This document shows positions 5,134 to 7,927 of a stretch of 7,927 bases of DNA, piece by piece. The notes below the pieces were generated by a model. The model did no database searches, had not been told where the DNA came from, and worked only from the letters and a program-made list of their open reading frames with translations. The DNA comes from Sphingomonadaceae bacterium (GTDB lineage: Bacteria > Pseudomonadota > Alphaproteobacteria > Sphingomonadales > Sphingomonadaceae). The DNA is taken from assembly GCA_947446935.1 (NCBI GenBank), contig CANFIV010000057.1, positions 1 through 7,927 on the forward strand, read 5' to 3'. The translations under genes were made by a program, and so were the position numbers. Position 1 is the stretch's first letter, and each line of letters begins with the position of its first letter.

Positions 5134-6591
5134 TTAAAGCGGGTTGTCCAGCTTGATGATTGCCTCGGTGCTCTTGCGCTGGTCGGTGTGGAGTGCGCGG
5201 GGCTGGGTGAAGCTGGTGATGACCGGGGCGTCGCGGGCATAGAGATCGCCGAAGCTGCGCATCAGGCCGTTCACGTCGCGCGCGACGGTGAAATAGGTGA
5301 TGTAGACCGGCCAGGGCTTGGTCATCGGCACCTTGGTGTACTTGCCCGATAGGTTGTATTCCACCGCGGTTTCGGGCGGCAGATCGGCGCCGAGGATCGC
5401 CATTGTCATGGCCAGTTCGGTCGCACGTTCGGCGCGGATGCAGCCGTGGCTCAGCGCGCGTTCGGGCAGGGCGAACAAGTTGCGGTTGGGCGTGTCGTGG
5501 ATGTAGATCGCGTGTTCGTTGGGCATGTCGAGCTTGACCCGGCCCAGCGAGTTGGTCTCGCCCGGCTGCTGCACCACGGTGATCGTGCCGTCCGCCGCCT
5601 TGGTCGCGACATAGCCCTGCCGCTTGGCCGAAGCGGGGCTGGCAATCAGCCGCTTGCCCAGCCCTTCGCCCACCACGATCGATTGCGGCACCGTCCAGGT
5701 CGGGTTGAACACCACGTTTTTGACTTGCTCGGCGAGCTGGGGTGTCGCGGTCTTGCCCGGCTTGCCGACGATGGCGCGATAGGTGCGGATGACCTTGTTG
5801 TTGACCGTGAGCCGCAGCTCCTGCTCGGGCACGTTGATGATGAGGTACTGCAGGCCCATGTCGCGCGCGAGCCAGCGCCAACGGTCCATATTGGCCTTGA
5901 TCATGGCGATCTGGCGCGGATCCCTGGCTTTGGCGAGCATATCGCGCAGCAGCGCATAATCAGGGTGGGTGGGCGCGAGCGAGGCGAGGACGCCCGGGAC
6001 ATCGTGCGTTTCGGTCGCCTGCGCGAGGAGCTGGGCATTGGGGTGCAGATCCTGATCGGGATCGACCGCAAACCACTGCACGCGCGCCGCCATGGGGGTA
6101 CGCCCGTCGCGCAAGTCTTCCGCAAGCCATACGAACAGGCGGCTGGCCAGCGTATCGAGATCGGCGCTCTCACCTTTGGCCAGCGTGGCGGCGAGCTTGG
6201 CGGGTTCGTAGTCCGCAGGGGTGAGCCCCTCGCTGCCGATGCCCTTGATTGCGGCGAACAGCGCCTGTGCGTCGGCAACTGTCCAGTGTGCCAGCGGCGG
6301 CGGTGCGGGCAGCGCAGCCGGGGGTGCGGCTGCGGCAGTGGTGGCCGTGCCAGTGGGCGATGCGGTTGGAGAAGGGCCCGGTGCAGGGGCCGGTGCAGAG
6401 GTTGGCGCAGGGGCCGGAGAGGTGGCCTTGGGCGGCTGCGCCACCGGCTTCGCTGCTGCCGGCTTGGCCTGCGCGGTCAGGTCTACCGGTCCTTGCTGCG
6501 CGGCACTGGCGGGGGAACCGGCCAGCATGGCTGTCGCGAGCGCGCTCGCGCCCAGCAGGCCGCCGAGGCTCGTCCGATTGATCATGCGCAT
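5134..6591 (-). CDS. L,D-transpeptidase, YcbB/LdtD-like, Sec-exported (485 aa)
   Basis: Periplasmic peptidoglycan L,D-transpeptidase that would form 3-3 cross-links between meso-diaminopimelate residues, by analogy with E. coli YcbB. Residues 1-30 are a Sec signal peptide (GGLLGASALATAMLAG, cleavage after SASA-like PASA). Residues about 43-99 are a Pro/Ala-rich linker. Residues 100-235 are a helical scaffold region (SEGLTPADYEP, DLRDGRTP). The block NMDRWRWLARDMG (234-246) and NVPEQELRL (253-261) leads into the YkuD catalytic domain, with VFNPTWTVP (294-302), IYIHDTPNRNLF (362-373, H365) and RALSHGCIRAE (378-388, nucleophile C384 in the S-H-G-C-I-R signature). It is shorter than E. coli YcbB (about 615 residues). 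I see no separate recognisable peptidoglycan-binding domain. ATGs at 6591 and 6585 are both possible; an AGGAAAGACAAGAG stretch lies just upstream. An open frame extends to 6984 but lacks signal-peptide logic and overlaps the divergent transporter. Confidence 0.93.
   Translation of the reverse strand: MRMINRTSLGGLLGASALATAMLAGSPASAAQQGPVDLTAQAKPAAAKPVAQPPKATSPAPAPTSAPAPAPGPSPTASPTGTATTAAAAPPAALPAPPPLAHWTVADAQALFAAIKGIGSEGLTPADYEPAKLAATLAKGESADLDTLASRLFVWLAEDLRDGRTPMAARVQWFAVDPDQDLHPNAQLLAQATETHDVPGVLASLAPTHPDYALLRDMLAKARDPRQIAMIKANMDRWRWLARDMGLQYLIINVPEQELRLTVNNKVIRTYRAIVGKPGKTATPQLAEQVKNVVFNPTWTVPQSIVVGEGLGKRLIASPASAKRQGYVATKAADGTITVVQQPGETNSLGRVKLDMPNEHAIYIHDTPNRNLFALPERALSHGCIRAERATELAMTMAILGADLPPETAVEYNLSGKYTKVPMTKPWPVYITYFTVARDVNGLMRSFGDLYARDAPVITSFTQPRALHTDQRKSTEAIIKLDNPL
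6295..6465 (-). other. Pro/Ala-rich low-complexity linker within the YcbB-like transpeptidase
   Basis: Residues about 43-99 of the transpeptidase consist almost only of Pro, Ala, Thr, Ser and Gly, with many PAPAP-type units. It is expected to be disordered and to space the catalytic part from the membrane side or from partners. Such runs vary in length between strains by slippage. Confidence 0.8.
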
Positions 6592-6756
6592 TGCTCTTGT
6601 CTTTCCTGTTCGCCGCCCCGGCCGCGTGCTCAATTCCTGCCCGAAGCTGAAGCCGCAATCAAGCAAGGCGGCTGACTGGATGCTTAATCGGACGTGGGAA
6701 ATCCGCGTGCGGCTTGCACCTTTGCTCTCGGTGCCACCCGCCGCTATGGGCGGGCG

Positions 6757-7653
6757 ATGAAGCGCCATACCACTCTCCTGCCGATCCTTGTCGCTCTTAC
6801 GGGACTTGCCTGTTTCGGCGTGATGGACGGCTTCATGAAAGCGGCTGCGATCGCGCTGGGTGCCTATGCCGCGCTGTTCTGGCGCAATATGGTGGGCTCG
6901 CTCGTCATGCTGCCGATCTGGCTGGCGCGCGGCAACAAGGATGGGAGCCGGGGCCTTCCCGGCCGCGCCGCCATGCGGCTGCATATGATGCGCTCAGGTG
7001 TGTCCGGGATCATGGCCGTGATGTTTTTCTATGGTCTGGCCCGCACCCCGGTGGCCGAGGCCATGGCACTCTCGTTCATCGCGCCGCTGCTCGCGCTCTA
7101 TCTTGCTGCCGCGACGCTCGACGAGGAGCTCTCTTCGCGCGCTGTCGGTGGATCCGTGGTCGCGCTCGCCGGGGTGGCCGTGATCGCGGCGGGCAAGTTC
7201 GGCGGGAACTACAATGTCGAAAGCATCAAGGGCCTTGTCGCCATTCTTGCCTCTGCGGTGCTCTATGCTTGGAACCTCGTCCTGCAGCGCCGCCAGTCGC
7301 AGCTTGCGAGCCCCGAGGAGATCTCGTTTTTCCAGACGTTTTTGATCTTTTGCCTGCTGGGTCTGGGTGCGTGGTGGTTTGCGCCGCTGCCCGCGCCGCA
7401 CATGTGGCCAATTCTCGCCGCTTCGGCGGTGCTCTCGACCGCTTCGCTGATGCTGCTTGGCTGGGCCTATGCCCGGGCCGAGGCGCAAGTGCTGGTCCCG
7501 CTGGAATATACCGCGTTCATCTGGGCGGCGATTGTCGGCTGGGTGGCCTTTTCCGAGCCGCTCACGCTGCGCACGCTGGCGGGCGTGGTCATGATCGTCG
7601 CGGGTTGCCTGATTGCGCTGAGGCGCGCGGCTGCGCCCGCCAAGCCCGCCTGA
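6757..7653 (+). CDS. EamA/DMT superfamily transporter, 10 TM helices (298 aa)
   Basis: Inner-membrane permease of the drug/metabolite transporter superfamily, made of two tandem EamA repeats (about 12-143 and 158-286), each with five predicted helices. Hydrophobic segments lie near residues 6-26, 34-55, 76-94, 98-118, 127-146, 157-176, 188-208, 215-236, 243-264 and 271-288. Family-typical pieces are FWRNMVGSLVMLP (41-53), FFYGLARTPVAEAMALSFIAPL (90-111) in repeat 1, and YARAEAQVLVPLEYTAFIWA (238-257) with FSEPLT (265-270) in repeat 2. The substrate cannot be predicted; DMT exporters handle amino acids, metabolites or drugs. ATG 6757 gives the usual length and places the first helix at the N-terminus. 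An in-frame GTG at 6694 would add 21 polar residues and is less likely. The ribosome binding site is weak (GGGCGGG). It is divergent from the transpeptidase gene (165-base gap, probably holding both promoters). Confidence 0.92.
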   Translation: MKRHTTLLPILVALTGLACFGVMDGFMKAAAIALGAYAALFWRNMVGSLVMLPIWLARGNKDGSRGLPGRAAMRLHMMRSGVSGIMAVMFFYGLARTPVAEAMALSFIAPLLALYLAAATLDEELSSRAVGGSVVALAGVAVIAAGKFGGNYNVESIKGLVAILASAVLYAWNLVLQRRQSQLASPEEISFFQTFLIFCLLGLGAWWFAPLPAPHMWPILAASAVLSTASLMLLGWAYARAEAQVLVPLEYTAFIWAAIVGWVAFSEPLTLRTLAGVVMIVAGCLIALRRAAAPAKPA

Positions 7654-7660
7654 ACGGCGA

Positions 7661-7831
7661 TCAGTTTCCGAGCGAAGAGCCCAGCGCCTGAAACGCGGCG
7701 CCGACAATCACCGAAAACGACAGCGCCGCGATAATCAGCTGCGCGCCAAGCTTGGACGAATGCAGGCCCGAGGGCGCGGGGCGCTGCGTATAGGCCGGGT
7801 GGCGGCGGTGCTGGGGGGGACGGTGCGGCAT
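7661..7831 (-). CDS. Small single-pass membrane protein of unknown function (56 aa)
   Basis: The minus strand reads ATG at 7831 to TGA at 7663-7661. The first about 27 residues are basic and His/Pro/Arg-rich (MPHRPPQHRRHPAYTQR). Residues about 28-50 form one hydrophobic helix (LGAQLIIAALSFSVIVGAAF), followed by the short tail QALGSSLGN. By the positive-inside rule the N-terminus would be cytoplasmic. The start is strongly supported by AAAGGAG with 8 bases to the ATG. It is convergent with the EamA transporter, the two stops being 7 bases apart. The gene is short, but the strong ribosome binding site and the clear basic-then-helix architecture make it credible. I do not recognise a family. Confidence 0.72.
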   Translation of the reverse strand: MPHRPPQHRRHPAYTQRPAPSGLHSSKLGAQLIIAALSFSVIVGAAFQALGSSLGN

Positions 7832-7839
7832 CGCTTTGG

Positions 7840-7846
7840 CTCCTTT
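7840..7846 (-). promoter_or_regulatory. Strong ribosome binding site of the small membrane protein gene
   Basis: On the minus strand the leader reads GCGCAAAGGAGCCAAAGCG directly before the ATG. The AAAGGAG core is a near-ideal anti-Shine-Dalgarno match at 8-base spacing, the best in the window. It fixes the start of the 56-residue gene. The remaining bases up to 7927 show no further gene and probably hold its promoter, which I cannot place confidently. Confidence 0.7.
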
Positions 7847-7927
7847 GCGCAGACCGGCAGACTCCCGAAAGCTATGCGATAAGACGGTTCTCCCAAAACT
7901 TTAAATCAAGCGGACATATTTCTGTAA

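Noticed and set aside
5446..6675. Long open frame (409 codons) on the plus strand, antisense to the YcbB-like transpeptidase
   Set aside because: It mirrors the real gene's codon bias in GC-rich DNA. The product is Gly/Arg/Cys-rich with no recognisable domain, and the opposite strand has clear catalytic motifs.
6592..6984. Upstream extension of the YcbB-like transpeptidase frame
   Set aside because: It overlaps the divergent transporter gene and would place about 130 non-conserved residues before a clear Sec signal peptide.
7832..7927. Promoter for the small membrane protein gene in the AT-richer right end (TTGATT on the minus strand)
   Set aside because: The nearest -10-like sequence is about 21 bases away, too far for a normal promoter; the site remains unplaced.

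Overview
The window is GC-rich, densely coded chromosomal DNA from an alphaproteobacterium. The best fit is the order Sphingomonadales (an Erythrobacter- or Novosphingobium-like organism). That placement is inferred from the short IspG (about 378 residues), the membrane-anchored retropepsin-like protease, the secreted two-cysteine protein at the left end and the YcbB-type L,D-transpeptidase. I see no rRNA, tRNA, CRISPR array, transposase, phage gene or obvious horizontally acquired island. Most of the content is housekeeping and cell-envelope genes.

Layout. Positions 68-4999 carry a run of plus-strand genes: a small exported two-cysteine protein (68-493); a decayed DUF924 gene (503-746); a PaiA-like GNAT acetyltransferase (779-1339); ispG of the MEP isoprenoid pathway (1348-2484); an exported DUF4919 protein (2521-3150); a membrane-anchored retropepsin-like aspartic protease (3245-3790); an SSAT-like GNAT acetyltransferase (3849-4355); and a Tat-exported L,D-transpeptidase of the YkuD_2 type (4376-4999). 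A nested palindromic repeat (5028-5096) separates this run from a convergent minus-strand gene (5134-6591) for a Sec-exported YcbB-like L,D-transpeptidase. A divergent plus-strand gene follows (6757-7653), encoding a ten-helix EamA/DMT transporter. It converges with a 56-codon minus-strand gene (7661-7831) for a small single-pass membrane protein.

How the parts relate. GNAT-ispG-DUF4919 are tightly spaced (8 and 36 bases) and could be one transcript. Several products act outside the cytoplasm: the two-cysteine protein, DUF4919, the protease and both L,D-transpeptidases. Two transpeptidases from different subfamilies, predicted to use different export routes, face each other tail to tail across the palindrome.

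I found no convincing new multi-gene system. The points most worth a second look are the DUF924 remnant, in which the N- and C-terminal ends survive in different frames around an internal deletion; the nested palindrome with a partial third end; the opposed transpeptidase pair; and the well-supported small membrane protein gene at the right end.
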